Positions 1 to 9,306 of a DNA stretch of 24,326 nt are shown here, in pieces. The notes under the pieces are model-generated. The model was not told where the DNA came from. It saw only the letters and a list, made by a program, of their open reading frames with translations, and searched no databases. The translations under genes were made by a program, and so were the position numbers. How positions within the stretch are numbered: the first letter of the stretch is position 1; each line of letters opens with the position of its first letter. Where the stretch lies: contig CAKUGM010000023.1 of NCBI GenBank assembly GCA_934654625.1, forward strand, positions 1-24,326, written 5' to 3'. This DNA is from an uncultured Collinsella sp. GTDB taxonomy: Bacteria; Actinomycetota; Coriobacteriia; Coriobacteriales; Coriobacteriaceae.

Positions 1-398
1 ACGAAGTCGATCGTATGGTCAAGGACGCCGAGGCTCATGCCGAGGAGGACAAGAAGCAGAAGGAAGAGGTCGAGGTTCGCAACCAGGCCGACTCCCTCGT
101 GTACTCCACCGAGCAGACTCTCAACGAGCTGGGCGACAAGGTGAACGCCGACCTCAAGGGCAAGACCGAGGCCGCTATCGCCGACGCCAAGAAGGCTCTC
201 GAGGGCTCTGACATCGAGGCCATCAAGTCCTCCAGCGAGGCGCTGCAGTCCGTGGCCTATGAGCTGGCGCAGATCGTGTACGCCGACGCTCAGCAGGCAA
301 GCGCGGGTGACGGCGCCGCCGCAGGTGCCGCTGCTGGCGATGACGACGTTGTCGACGCCGACTTCGAGGTCGTGGACGACGACAAGGACAACAACTAG
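1..398 (+). CDS. dnaK: Chaperone protein DnaK (Hsp70), C-terminal fragment
   Basis: The gene enters from the left edge; only the last 131 codons (in frame from base 3) are present. The visible part is the helical lid of the substrate-binding domain, with the typical [16 protein letters not shown] and [12 protein letters not shown] stretches. A low-complexity Gly/Ala linker follows, then an acidic end ([13 protein letters not shown]) that resembles the conserved DnaK tail. DnaK is the ATP-dependent cytosolic chaperone that works with DnaJ and GrpE, the next two genes. Its stop codon is two bases before the grpE start, so the two are very likely translationally coupled. The ATPase domain and the operon promoter lie outside the window. 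Confidence 0.97.
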   Translation, partial: EVDRMVKDAEAHAEEDKKQKEEVEVRNQADSLVYSTEQTLNELGDKVNADLKGKTEAAIADAKKALEGSDIEAIKSSSEALQSVAYELAQIVYADAQQASAGDGAAAGAAAGDDDVVDADFEVVDDDKDNN

Positions 399-400
399 TC

Positions 401-1252
401 ATGTCCGCCGAACAAGCTCGAACAGAGGCTGGTGCCGGCGTTGCTGCCGGCACCGCCGCCTCTGCTGACTCTGAGGAGAAGGACGTGAAGATTCCTGTAG
501 AAGACGCCGTGGAGACCGCGGACGAGAAGGACGATGCGCCCCAGACCGCTGGTGCCACGGATTCGATTGATGCCGAGGAGGCGACGATGACCGAGGAAGA
601 GATGGTCGAGGCCGCCATTCGTGCTGGTGAGCAGGCCGCAGACGACGATTTCAAGCTCAAGTTCGAGCAGGCTCAAAAGGAGCTCGCCGACGTGCGTTCC
701 GAGCTTGATGCTGCCGCCGAGGCGCAGAAGGCCGCCGAGGACAAGGCTCGCGAGGCTGCCGAGCGTACCGCTCGCCTGCAGGCTGACTGGGAGAATTTCC
801 GCCGCCGCACGGCGAACGAGCGCCTGGCCGAGCGTGACCGCGCTACCGAGAAGCTCGTAACCGCCCTGCTGCCGGTGGTCGACGATATCGAGCGCGCTAT
901 CGACCATGCACGCACGCTGGAAATGGCCGACGATTTTAGCCAGTTCGTGGACGGCGTGGACGCGGTGCATTCCAAGCTACTTGATGTATTTGCTCACGAG
1001 GGCGTGGAGCCCATCGACCCCAAGGGCGAGGCGTTCAACCCGCTGGAGCATCAGGCCGTCGGGCGCGTTGAGGATGCATCTCAGTACGACGAGACGGTCA
1101 ACGACGTGTACCAGAAGGGCTACCGCATGGCCGGACGCGTGCTGCGCACGGCGATGGTGACCGTGACCTATGGTGGCGAGAAGCGACCGGCTCCGGAAGA
1201 GGCGCCGGAAGACGAGCCGGCAGCCGATGAGGCAACGGGCTCGGAAGAGTAA
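401..1252 (+). CDS. grpE: GrpE, nucleotide exchange factor for DnaK
   Basis: 283 residues. The first ~90 are an acidic, Ala/Glu-rich, probably disordered extension. Residues ~85-130 form a long helix (coiled-coil dimer stalk), followed by the GrpE signature: ADWENFRRRT, LLPVVDDIERAI, FNPLEHQAVG and DVYQKGYRMAGRVLRTAMVTV. GrpE releases ADP from DnaK and acts as a thermosensor in the chaperone cycle. The protein is longer than the common ~190-200 residues because of the acidic N-terminus and an acidic tail of ~25 residues. The start is the ATG two bases after the dnaK stop; its ribosome binding site must lie inside dnaK. A terminator-like hairpin follows before dnaJ. Confidence 0.97.
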   Translation: MSAEQARTEAGAGVAAGTAASADSEEKDVKIPVEDAVETADEKDDAPQTAGATDSIDAEEATMTEEEMVEAAIRAGEQAADDDFKLKFEQAQKELADVRSELDAAAEAQKAAEDKAREAAERTARLQADWENFRRRTANERLAERDRATEKLVTALLPVVDDIERAIDHARTLEMADDFSQFVDGVDAVHSKLLDVFAHEGVEPIDPKGEAFNPLEHQAVGRVEDASQYDETVNDVYQKGYRMAGRVLRTAMVTVTYGGEKRPAPEEAPEDEPAADEATGSEE

Positions 1253-1259
1253 CTCCTGA

Positions 1260-1289
1260 GGGCCTCGGGCATTTGCCTGGGGCCCTTTT
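1260..1289 (+). terminator. Intrinsic terminator/attenuator between grpE and dnaJ
   Basis: An 11-bp stem (GGGCCTCGGGC pairing with GCCTGGGGCCC, two G-U pairs), a 4-base ATTT loop and a TTTT run. It lies inside the operon, only 37 bases before the dnaJ start, so it probably lowers rather than abolishes dnaJ transcription unless dnaJ has its own promoter. Confidence 0.75.
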
Positions 1290-1326
1290 GATCTGATGAT
1301 TTTCGCTCTCGAAAGGAGGGCAAACC

Positions 1327-2292
1327 ATGGCTGGCAATAAGACGTTCTACGATGTTCTGGGCGTTTCTAAAAACGCTACGGATAAAGAGATCAAGTCGGC
1401 ATTTAGAAAACTTGCGCAAAAGTACCATCCCGACGCCGGCGGCGACGAGCAGAAGTTCAAGGAGATCTCTGAGGCGTACGACACGCTTTCGAATGAGAAG
1501 AAGCGCAAAGAGTACGATCAGATGCTCGCCTTCGGAGGCATTCCCGGTGCTGGCGGTGCGCGTGGTTATAGCAGCCAGAATGTTCCTTGGGACGATATCC
1601 TGAGCAGCGTTATGCGCGGCGAAGGCGTGGGCGGTTCGGACTGGGCGCAGAACTTCGAGGGCTTCAACGGCTTTGGGGGCTTTGGCGGTTTTGGTGGCCA
1701 GCCCCGGAGCAGGGCTTCGCGCGGAAGCGACCTTTCGGTCGATGTCGAGGTCTCGGCCGACGACGCGTTTCGCGGCGTGACCCAAAAGGTTAACTATCGC
1801 GTTCCCTCGACGGGCGAGCCCCAGGCTATCACCATCTCCATTCCGGCCGGTGCAGTTGACGGCGGCAAGATGCGCTTTAAGGGCCGTGGCGAATACGGCA
1901 CCGGTGGCGGCGGGCGCGGCGACCTGGTGGTCACCGTGCGCGTGCAGGAGCATCCGCTGTTCAAGCGCAAGCGCGCCGACGTGACCATGACGGTTCCCGT
2001 CTCGTACACCGAGGCGGCGCTGGGGTGCCAGATTGAGGTCCCCACGCCGGGCGGCTCCAAGGTCAAGCTCGACATTCCCGCAGGTACGCAGACGGGCAAG
2101 AAGTTCCGCTGCAAGGGCCTGGGGGCACCGGACGTTTCGCACCGCGGGCGCACGGGCGCTCTGATTGTCGAGATCGAGGTCGTTGTGCCCGAACATCTTA
2201 CCGATAGCGAGCGCAAGACATTCGAGAAGCTCCGCGAGGAGGATACGCGCGATTACCGTGCGGAAGTTAACAAGTACTTCGCAAAGTTCTAG
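1327..2292 (+). CDS. dnaJ: DnaJ-family co-chaperone without zinc finger (class II, CbpA-like)
   Basis: 321 residues. An N-terminal J domain (~residues 5-70) carries the HPD motif at 34-36, needed to stimulate DnaK ATPase. A Gly/Phe-rich segment ([13 protein letters not shown], ~residues 113-125) follows, then the two beta-rich C-terminal substrate-binding subdomains. No CXXCXGXG repeats are present, so this is a class II J-protein, closer to CbpA/DnaJ2 than to the four-zinc-motif DnaJ that usually accompanies dnaK. A strong AAAGGAGGG ribosome binding site lies seven bases before the ATG. It follows grpE across a terminator-like hairpin and precedes hspR, as in actinobacterial dnaK operons. 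The symbol dnaJ is used for operon position; cbpA would also fit. Confidence 0.93.
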   Translation: MAGNKTFYDVLGVSKNATDKEIKSAFRKLAQKYHPDAGGDEQKFKEISEAYDTLSNEKKRKEYDQMLAFGGIPGAGGARGYSSQNVPWDDILSSVMRGEGVGGSDWAQNFEGFNGFGGFGGFGGQPRSRASRGSDLSVDVEVSADDAFRGVTQKVNYRVPSTGEPQAITISIPAGAVDGGKMRFKGRGEYGTGGGGRGDLVVTVRVQEHPLFKRKRADVTMTVPVSYTEAALGCQIEVPTPGGSKVKLDIPAGTQTGKKFRCKGLGAPDVSHRGRTGALIVEIEVVVPEHLTDSERKTFEKLREEDTRDYRAEVNKYFAKF

Positions 2293-2346
2293 CGACCCCA
2301 ACTGTGTACCATGGAGGGGTAGTCGATTGAAAGCAGGCTGAGGGCC

Positions 2347-2751
2347 ATGGCCGATGACAACAGGAATAAGCCGCTGTACATGATCAGCGTGGCGGCAGAG
2401 CTCACGGGTATGCACCCTCAGACGCTGCGCGTCTACGAGTCCAAGGGTTTGGTGAATCCGCAGCGTTCGGGTGGTAACACGCGCCTGTACTCGCGCGCCG
2501 ATATCGAGCGTCTGGAGCTCATCAACCAGCTTACCGACGAGGGCATTAATTTGGCCGGCGTGGTGCGCATCCTCGATATGAAGGAACGTTCGGAAGAGCG
2601 CGAGCGCGAGAACGAGAAGCTTCGCTCCCGCGTACGTCAGCTCGAGGAAGAATTGCATGAGTTCAAGATGCAAAAGAAGATCACCGCGCTCGTTCCGCGC
2701 GATGGCTCGGGCGATCCCCAACAGGTCCTGCGTGGCCTGCTTGGTCAGTAA
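2347..2751 (+). CDS. hspR: HspR, MerR-family heat-shock repressor
   Basis: 134 residues. The N-terminal MerR winged helix includes MISVAAELTGMHPQTLRVYE and GLVNPQRSGGNTRLYS, the signature of HspR rather than of metal-sensing MerR proteins. A coiled-coil segment follows (~residues 75-110, rich in E/R/K, with ERERENEKLRSRVRQLEEEL). Effector cysteines are absent. In Actinobacteria, HspR represses the dnaK operon and often clpB by binding inverted repeats (HAIR, CTTGAG...CTCAAG), with DnaK as co-repressor. Encoding it within the dnaK operon makes the circuit autoregulatory. The dnaK promoter is outside the window, and no canonical HAIR was found upstream of clpB. RBS is GAGGG about three bases before the ATG. 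Confidence 0.95.
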   Translation: MADDNRNKPLYMISVAAELTGMHPQTLRVYESKGLVNPQRSGGNTRLYSRADIERLELINQLTDEGINLAGVVRILDMKERSEERERENEKLRSRVRQLEEELHEFKMQKKITALVPRDGSGDPQQVLRGLLGQ

Positions 2752-2760
2752 GGGCTGTTT

Positions 2761-3078
2761 ATGCAGGTAGTGCAAGCTGTCTTTGGATGCATCGGCGTTG
2801 TCTTCATGATTTTGGGCGCCTTGCTCATGATGCGTAAGTCGCCCCGGCTCAACGAGGCGTTTGACGCCGCGGCACAGGCGCGCGGCTGCGAGAGCGAGCA
2901 TCAGGCGTGCTATGAGGTGGCGCTCTTTTGCTTGGAGGCAGCGTTCCTGTTTGTGCTCGTCTCCTTCGTGGCGTCCTACGTGGCGACCGTCCCCGCTGTT
3001 GTGGGGGCTATTGTTGTGCTTGTTGTCGGTCTGGCAGCGGGCGCTTATGCCACGAAGCGACGCATTGACTGGAAGTAG
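2761..3078 (+). CDS. Small membrane protein at the end of the chaperone operon, unknown function
   Basis: 105 residues, not recognised. Three hydrophobic segments are visible: ~residues 4-23, ~52-72 and ~76-94. A soluble loop of ~25 residues sits between the first two and contains three cysteines (C38, C46, C53 region). A basic tail (ATKRRIDWK) follows. The ATG lies nine bases after the hspR stop with an AAGGG ribosome binding site overlapping that stop, so it is almost certainly co-transcribed with hspR and ends at the terminator at 3112. Position suggests a link with envelope stress or heat response; sequence alone gives no function. Confidence 0.8.
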   Translation: MQVVQAVFGCIGVVFMILGALLMMRKSPRLNEAFDAAAQARGCESEHQACYEVALFCLEAAFLFVLVSFVASYVATVPAVVGAIVVLVVGLAAGAYATKRRIDWK

Positions 3079-3111
3079 GCTGTGCCCCGTTTGGGGTTAC
3101 TTTGTACCGTG

Positions 3112-3146
3112 AAGCCCGCCGGAGCTAACGCTCCGGCGGGCTTTTT
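3112..3146 (+). terminator. Strong intrinsic terminator of the dnaK operon
   Basis: A 14-bp perfect stem (AAGCCCGCCGGAGC with its complement), loop TAAC, and a TTTTT run at 3142-3146. It lies 33 bases after the stop of the last operon gene. Confidence 0.93.
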
Positions 3147-3282
3147 CGTAAGCGGGGTCGTTTTGTTTGGGGCGCCCTGTTCCAGGTGTTGGCATGAGCC
3201 GTGCGGGCGTTAGCTGGTCGGCAATACGCCTATGCTTGAATAAACCTTGGACAGGAGTGGGGCCTTTCGGAACTTCCGCTTC
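3147..3282. other. Intergenic gap between operon terminator and repeat element
   Basis: 136 bases with no convincing reading frame, RNA gene or palindrome. Some weak promoter-like hexamers exist (for example TTGAAT near 3237) but none with a well-placed partner. No HAIR-type CTTGAG/CTCAAG pair is present. Confidence 0.5.
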
Positions 3283-3422
3283 AAAAAAATACGGTTATAG
3301 GTAGGTTGAAGCGAAAAATCTAAGTAGACAGGATCCGCTGACTTATTTTTCCTGCATAAATGGTGTTGAAAAGTCGAGATACTCGCGTATCTTGTCTCAA
3401 CATACCTATAACCGTATCTTTT
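3283..3422 (+). repeat. Terminal-inverted-repeat element, copy 1 (MITE-like)
   Basis: A ~140-bp element with ends that are inverted copies: the left end reads TACGGTTATAGGTAGGTTGA (3290-3309) and the right end, read on the other strand, TACGGTTATAGGTATGTTGA, one mismatch in 20, each flanked by an A/T run. A small perfect hairpin (AGATAC-TCGC-GTATCT, 3377-3392) lies inside. The left 40 bases, including the inner ATCnAAGTAGA motif, recur in the element at 8044-8192 in the same orientation. It encodes nothing. It could be a miniature transposable element or a structured RNA/terminator cassette. No clear target-site duplication is visible. Confidence 0.8.
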
Positions 3423-3633
3423 ACAGGCGCGCTCTACGCCAAATCACGTCTTGCACTGTTTCTGCATCTGCTGACTCATAAAATCTTATATAAAGAGACT
3501 TAGATTTATGTATAAGTCGGGGCACATCCGGTAACAATACCTCTCGAACAACAGGACGCTGCCCCGTAGGGCGGCCGCCCCGGCGCGAGTGTTGCCCGCG
3601 CTGCGGGCAACACCTATATGAGAGGTGAGATAT
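3423..3633 (+). promoter_or_regulatory. clpB upstream region and 5' leader
   Basis: An AT-rich part (3470-3515) precedes a GC-rich leader. A perfect 6-bp inverted repeat GACTTA-N10-TAAGTC occupies 3497-3518, a possible operator; it is not the HspR HAIR consensus. TATATA (3487-3492) and TATAAG are possible -10 elements, but no confident -35 partner was found. A 12-bp palindrome GGGCGGCCGCCC lies at 3569-3580. At 3589-3613 an 11-bp perfect stem with a 3-base loop (GTGTTGCCCGC-GCT-GCGGGCAACAC) lies eight bases before the ribosome binding site AGAGGTGA. It has no T-run, so it is not a terminator; it may stabilise the mRNA or modulate translation. Confidence 0.55.
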
Positions 3634-6285
<2,652 letters not shown>

Positions 6286-6317
6286 CGCCGCGGGTTTCTG
6301 CGCGACTTGCATGATTT

Positions 6318-6354
6318 GGCTCGGCTTCCAGGTAACTGGAGGCCGAGCCTTTTT
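6318..6354 (+). terminator. Intrinsic terminator after clpB
   Basis: Stem of GGCTCGGC with its complement GCCGAGCC, continued inward by CCAG/CTGG with a small internal bulge and loop GTAA, followed by TTTTT. It lies 33 bases after the clpB stop. Confidence 0.9.
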
Positions 6355-6402
6355 GCGTGCGGTGCATGCTAGGATGGTGCAAACGACGATTGAGGAGCGG
6401 AT

Positions 6403-6570
6403 ATGGCAAGCGAGAAGGACGAAAAGAAGAAGGCTTCTGAGGCCAAGGTGACGCTCAAGCCCAAAGACCCATTCATTCGCGCGGAAAATGAGGACGATGA
6501 CGGCTACGATCCGTACTCCGATCGTCGCCCCGAGCGCGAGCCGCTGTTCGAGCGCGATCCTTGGGGCTAA
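6403..6570 (+). CDS. Small charged protein (55 residues), unknown function
   Basis: A complete frame: ATG at 6403 with GAGGAGCGG (6392-6400) as ribosome binding site, TAA at 6568-6570. The product begins MASEKDEKKKASEAK, continues with a PKDPFIRAENEDDDGYDP stretch and ends FERDPWG. More than half its residues are charged, it has no hydrophobic segment or cysteine, and it is probably soluble and disordered. Codon choice matches the neighbours, and the gene lies between two terminators, which supports a real monocistronic gene. I do not recognise the family; a nucleic-acid- or protein-binding role is only a guess. Below usual length cut-offs, it would be easily missed. Confidence 0.7.
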   Translation: MASEKDEKKKASEAKVTLKPKDPFIRAENEDDDGYDPYSDRRPEREPLFERDPWG

Positions 6571-6585
6571 TGCGCTGCTGATATG

Positions 6586-6624
6586 AAAAAGGTGCCGCTG
6601 CGAGAACGTTCTCACAGCGGCACC
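6586..6624 (-). terminator. Terminator for the - strand membrane protein gene
   Basis: 10-bp perfect stem GGTGCCGCTG (6591-6600) with CAGCGGCACC (6615-6624), enclosing an inner GAGAACGTTCTC palindrome. On the - strand it is followed by TTTTT (6590-6586), so it terminates the gene ending at 6669; it may also block + strand readthrough from 6570. Confidence 0.85.
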
Positions 6625-6668
6625 CTTGCGTTTGGGATGCGGTGGATCCGGTATGTTCTCGTGCCCGG

Positions 6669-7070
6669 CTAGCGGTCGATTTCGGCGCGAACCTTTTTGT
6701 CGAAGACGGCCGCAGCGATCGCCAGCACGGCGTCGAGCGCACAGACGATGGAGAGGCCCTGGATGGCAGGGGAGAGGATGCAGGCGGCGATGCCTGCGGC
6801 GGCCACCAGGACGGCGACAACAAGATGGGCTCCCAGAGCGCTGGGCCGATTGGCACCCTTGATGCCATCGATGGCGCAGAATGCCGTAAGGAAGGCAGCG
6901 ACTGTGCACAGGACGGCGTCGAGATTGGCCATCAGGAAGGTGGGGATATCGACATCGCCTTCCACACGCGGGGTGCCGTTGAAGACAAGAGATGCCATCA
7001 CAAAGCAGAGGACGGCAAAGACGATTTGGGCGAGGCTCAAGACCTTGAGCATCTTGCGATTATTGGACAT
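6669..7070 (-). CDS. Small four-helix membrane protein, unknown function
   Basis: 133 residues with four predicted membrane segments (~8-30, ~47-68, ~80-100, ~103-124) and a short basic C-terminus (DKKVRAEIDR). The N-terminus MSNNRKMLK is positively charged, so it should face the cytosol. Start ATG at 7070 with GGAGAAAC as ribosome binding site. It resembles generic short integral membrane proteins and has no recognisable catalytic or binding motif. It is divergent from hypB (7293); the 222-base gap must hold promoters for both. Its own terminator lies at 6586-6624. Confidence 0.8.
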   Translation of the reverse strand: MSNNRKMLKVLSLAQIVFAVLCFVMASLVFNGTPRVEGDVDIPTFLMANLDAVLCTVAAFLTAFCAIDGIKGANRPSALGAHLVVAVLVAAAGIAACILSPAIQGLSIVCALDAVLAIAAAVFDKKVRAEIDR

Positions 7071-7187
7071 AGGTTTCTCCAGGAATATGGGGTCTTAAAA
7101 CGAAACTCATGATACCCCGCCTTGCTGGAGAATATGACAAGGTGGAATTAATCATTGGACCAGGACGGACGAAGCGGGCGGTCCGGC

Positions 7188-7220
7188 TCTTGAATATTGT
7201 TGACAATGTGTCAACATAGG
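7188..7220 (+). promoter_or_regulatory. Putative TetR operator within the hypB promoter
   Basis: A perfect palindrome TGTTGACA-ATG-TGTCAACA at 7198-7216. It is preceded by CTTGAATATTG, so the 16-base block CTTGAATATTGTTGAC is identical to one at 10055-10070 in the tetR/flavoprotein intergenic region. TTGAAT at 7190-7195 could be the -35 element with the palindrome filling the spacer. About 75 bases separate the site from the hypB start. The protein assignment (the TetR at 9307-10005) is inferred from the shared motif. Confidence 0.7.
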
Positions 7221-7292
7221 GGCTAACGGATTGAATACCGGATGGCGCGCGGTGCCGCGCCGCGGGTTCGGAGGATGTGAAGGGAACAGCAG

Positions 7293-7979
7293 ATGGAAGA
7301 CGTGCGAGTGCTGGAAATCAAGCAGAGCGTGTTTGCGAATAACGACGCCCATGCCGACGAGCTGCGCGAGCGTCTGCGCGCGCAGGGGACGTTCCTGCTC
7401 AACCTGATGTCGAGCCCCGGCTCGGGCAAGACCACGACGCTCACGCGCACGATCGAGGCTCTGCGCGATGAGATGTCCTTGGCCGTTATGGAGGCGGATA
7501 TCGATTCGGATGTTGACGCAAAGACAATCGCGCAGACCGGTGCTCGCGCCATCCAGCTCCACACGGGCGGTATGTGCCACCTGGACGCCTATATGACCGA
7601 GCAGGGTCTGGACGCGCTGCTTGGCGAGGATTCTGAGCATGTTGACCTGGCGATTCTCGAGAACGTGGGCAACCTGGTGTGTCCGGCGGAGTTCGATACG
7701 GGCGCCTGCGCTAATGCGATGATCCTTTCGGTGCCGGAAGGCGACGACAAGCCGCTCAAGTATCCGCTCATGTTCTCCATTTGCGACGTCGTGCTTATCA
7801 ACAAGATCGACGCGCTGCCGATATTCGATACCTTTAGCATGGAGCGCGCGCGTGAGAACATCCTTATGCGTAACCCCAATGCCACCATCATTCCCATCTG
7901 CGCCAAGACGGGCGAAGGGATTGACCGGTGGGCCCAGTGGCTTCGCGATCGCGTGGCTGCATGGAAGACCGGCGCGTAG
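7293..7979 (+). CDS. hypB: HypB, GTPase for nickel insertion into hydrogenase
   Basis: 228 residues. SIMIBI-class GTPase: Walker A SSPGSGKT (40-47), metal-binding Cys95-His96 in TGGMCHLDA, the ENVGNLVCP switch (123-131, C130), and NKID (170-173) for guanine recognition. HypB works with HypA to deliver Ni(II) to the large subunit of [NiFe] hydrogenases (sometimes other nickel enzymes). The N-terminal CXXCGC high-affinity site and His-rich region of some HypB proteins are absent, so it is a minimal, non-storing form. Start ATG at 7293 with GGGAACAG upstream. No hypCDEF or hydrogenase subunits are near; hypA is 5 kb downstream under what looks like the same operator type. Confidence 0.95.
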   Translation: MEDVRVLEIKQSVFANNDAHADELRERLRAQGTFLLNLMSSPGSGKTTTLTRTIEALRDEMSLAVMEADIDSDVDAKTIAQTGARAIQLHTGGMCHLDAYMTEQGLDALLGEDSEHVDLAILENVGNLVCPAEFDTGACANAMILSVPEGDDKPLKYPLMFSICDVVLINKIDALPIFDTFSMERARENILMRNPNATIIPICAKTGEGIDRWAQWLRDRVAAWKTGA

Positions 7980-8043
7980 GCGGCGCAAATCGACGCGTTT
8001 GTCCGTCCCCGACGCATTAAACTGGAGTCGAAACCGCCTGAGT

Positions 8044-8192
8044 CATCTAAAAAGACGGTTACAGGTAGGTTGAGGCGTTCTATCAAAGTAGAGATGCAAA
8101 AAGCCCAGGAAAGCGAATTCGCTTTCCTGGGCTTTCTTCAAGGCTGCTCAGCAATTCGCTGCCAACCTACCTATAACCGTCTTTTTTAGATG
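8044..8192 (+). repeat. Terminal-inverted-repeat element, copy 2, with internal palindrome
   Basis: A ~149-bp element. The left end (8044-8072) reads CATCTAAAAAGACGGTTACA then GGTAGGTTG; the right end (8163-8192) on the other strand reads the same with one extra A and T for C. The left part shares GGTTAYAGGTAGGTTGARGCG and a later ATCnAAGTAGA block with the element at 3283-3422. Its centre is different: a 36-bp perfect palindrome. It separates the convergent hypB and membrane protein genes and may act as a bidirectional terminator. No coding potential. Confidence 0.82.
8100..8135. terminator. 36-bp perfect palindrome, bidirectional terminator-like
   Basis: AAAGCCCAGGAAAGCGAA (8100-8117) is followed directly by its exact reverse complement. 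As RNA it folds into a hairpin of up to 16 bp with A-run before and T-rich bases after, on either strand. It lies between convergent genes, so a terminator role fits. Confidence 0.75.
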
Positions 8193-8219
8193 CGGCGGGC
8201 CAATAAACGCGAGTCGGCG

Positions 8220-9227
8220 CTAGTCCATATGGGCGTAATCGACCTTGGCGCGGCGCGCGGTCGCGATTTCCCAGTCGCGGGTGCCCTCAAAGACGTCCTG
8301 CTTGTAGGGATTGCGGCCAAGCTTCTTGGCGCGGTAGACGATGTAGAGGATCGCGGCGATGTTGGCCACGAGCGCCAGGATCGACACCACGAGCGCTGCA
8401 CTGGGATCGAGCGTGGAATGCGTCACAAAGATGGACTCCTCCTGGAAGAAGGGGAATACCTGCGCGAACATGCACCAGATGGCCAGCGTGAAGGCGCGGT
8501 TCTGGATCCAGCCGCCCTTGTTCCAAATGAAAGCCGCCACGGTGGGGGCGAGCAGCAGGGCAAAGCCGCAGAACCAAGAGTGCGTGGGCAGGCAGTTGTA
8601 GGTGTAGCAGAAGTTCCAGATGTCGTAGGCGATGATGTAGACCCAGGTCATGTCGGGCCACAGCATGTCGGTCTTGTCCTCGCTTGCGTAGACGCTCCAC
8701 CAGCCGGTCATGCAGAAGATATTGATGATGCCAGCGATGCCGTTGAAGACATTGTTCCAGCCAGCGAGCTGCGTGGCGCCCTCGGAGGTGACCCAGGTGG
8801 TCTCGCCCAAGGCGAAGAAGTGATACGCGCTCTCAAAGTCGGATACGACGGCGATCATGATGTTGATGGCCACGATGACAAACGGCCATGCACGGAACCA
8901 CTTGGCCTTACCGATTTTGCCCCACTGGTACTTGATGGCAATAAAGCCCCAGCATCCGGCAAGCGCGGCATAGACCTTTGCATAGTGGAACCAGCTGTTC
9001 TGGTACACGTGCGTGGGATTGGTGAGTGCCCACTCCTGGCCGTTGGCTACGCCTATGGCGATGGCGACACAGTAGATGGTCATGGCAAGGGGCGCCACGC
9101 CAAAGATGATGGCAGCGCCGACCTTGGTACGGCGGCCAATCTCGTTGAGCACAATCAAGCCGATAAAGACCATGACCCAGCCGAGCCAATGGGCACCGGT
9201 GTTGCTCCCCCAAACATCAAACAACAT
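8220..9227 (-). CDS. Multi-pass integral membrane protein, uncharacterised
   Basis: 335 residues with eight or nine hydrophobic segments spread over the length and a polar, basic-acidic C-terminal tail of ~40 residues (KKLGRNPYKQDVFEGTRDWE). Many Trp, Tyr and Phe residues occur in loops (NSWFHYAKVYAALAG, DIWNFCYTYNCLPTHSWF). From memory it resembles the membrane family annotated DUF5692, seen in gut Actinobacteria and Firmicutes; I cannot verify this. No transporter or redox motif is obvious, though the loop cysteines and histidines might bind a cofactor. Start ATG at 9227 with GGAGAGGGAC upstream. It lies 79 bases after tetR on the same strand, so the two probably form an operon. Confidence 0.85.
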   Translation of the reverse strand: MLFDVWGSNTGAHWLGWVMVFIGLIVLNEIGRRTKVGAAIIFGVAPLAMTIYCVAIAIGVANGQEWALTNPTHVYQNSWFHYAKVYAALAGCWGFIAIKYQWGKIGKAKWFRAWPFVIVAINIMIAVVSDFESAYHFFALGETTWVTSEGATQLAGWNNVFNGIAGIINIFCMTGWWSVYASEDKTDMLWPDMTWVYIIAYDIWNFCYTYNCLPTHSWFCGFALLLAPTVAAFIWNKGGWIQNRAFTLAIWCMFAQVFPFFQEESIFVTHSTLDPSAALVVSILALVANIAAILYIVYRAKKLGRNPYKQDVFEGTRDWEIATARRAKVDYAHMD

Positions 9228-9247
9228 GTCCCTCTCCTTTCCTTAAT

Positions 9248-9277
9248 GCCCGTCTCTCCCTCTAGTTCATGACGGGC
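9248..9277 (-). other. Weak hairpin between tetR and the membrane protein gene
   Basis: 7-bp arms GCCCGTC (9248-9254) and GACGGGC (9271-9277) with a 16-base loop. No T-run follows on the - strand, so termination is unlikely; it may be a processing or stability element. Confidence 0.4.
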
Positions 9278-9306
9278 GCAAATAAACAGTTGCGGCTGCT
9301 GGCATC

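Noticed and set aside
1168..2901. Long - strand frame across dnaJ and hspR
   Set aside because: Covers four sense genes and looks like antisense of their codons.
3283..3422. Target-site duplication flanking the inverted-repeat elements
   Set aside because: Direct flanks of neither copy match convincingly, so insertion is not shown.
3625..3633. GTG start for clpB at 3625
   Set aside because: It overlaps the likely ribosome binding site; ATG at 3634 has correct spacing and the usual N-terminus.
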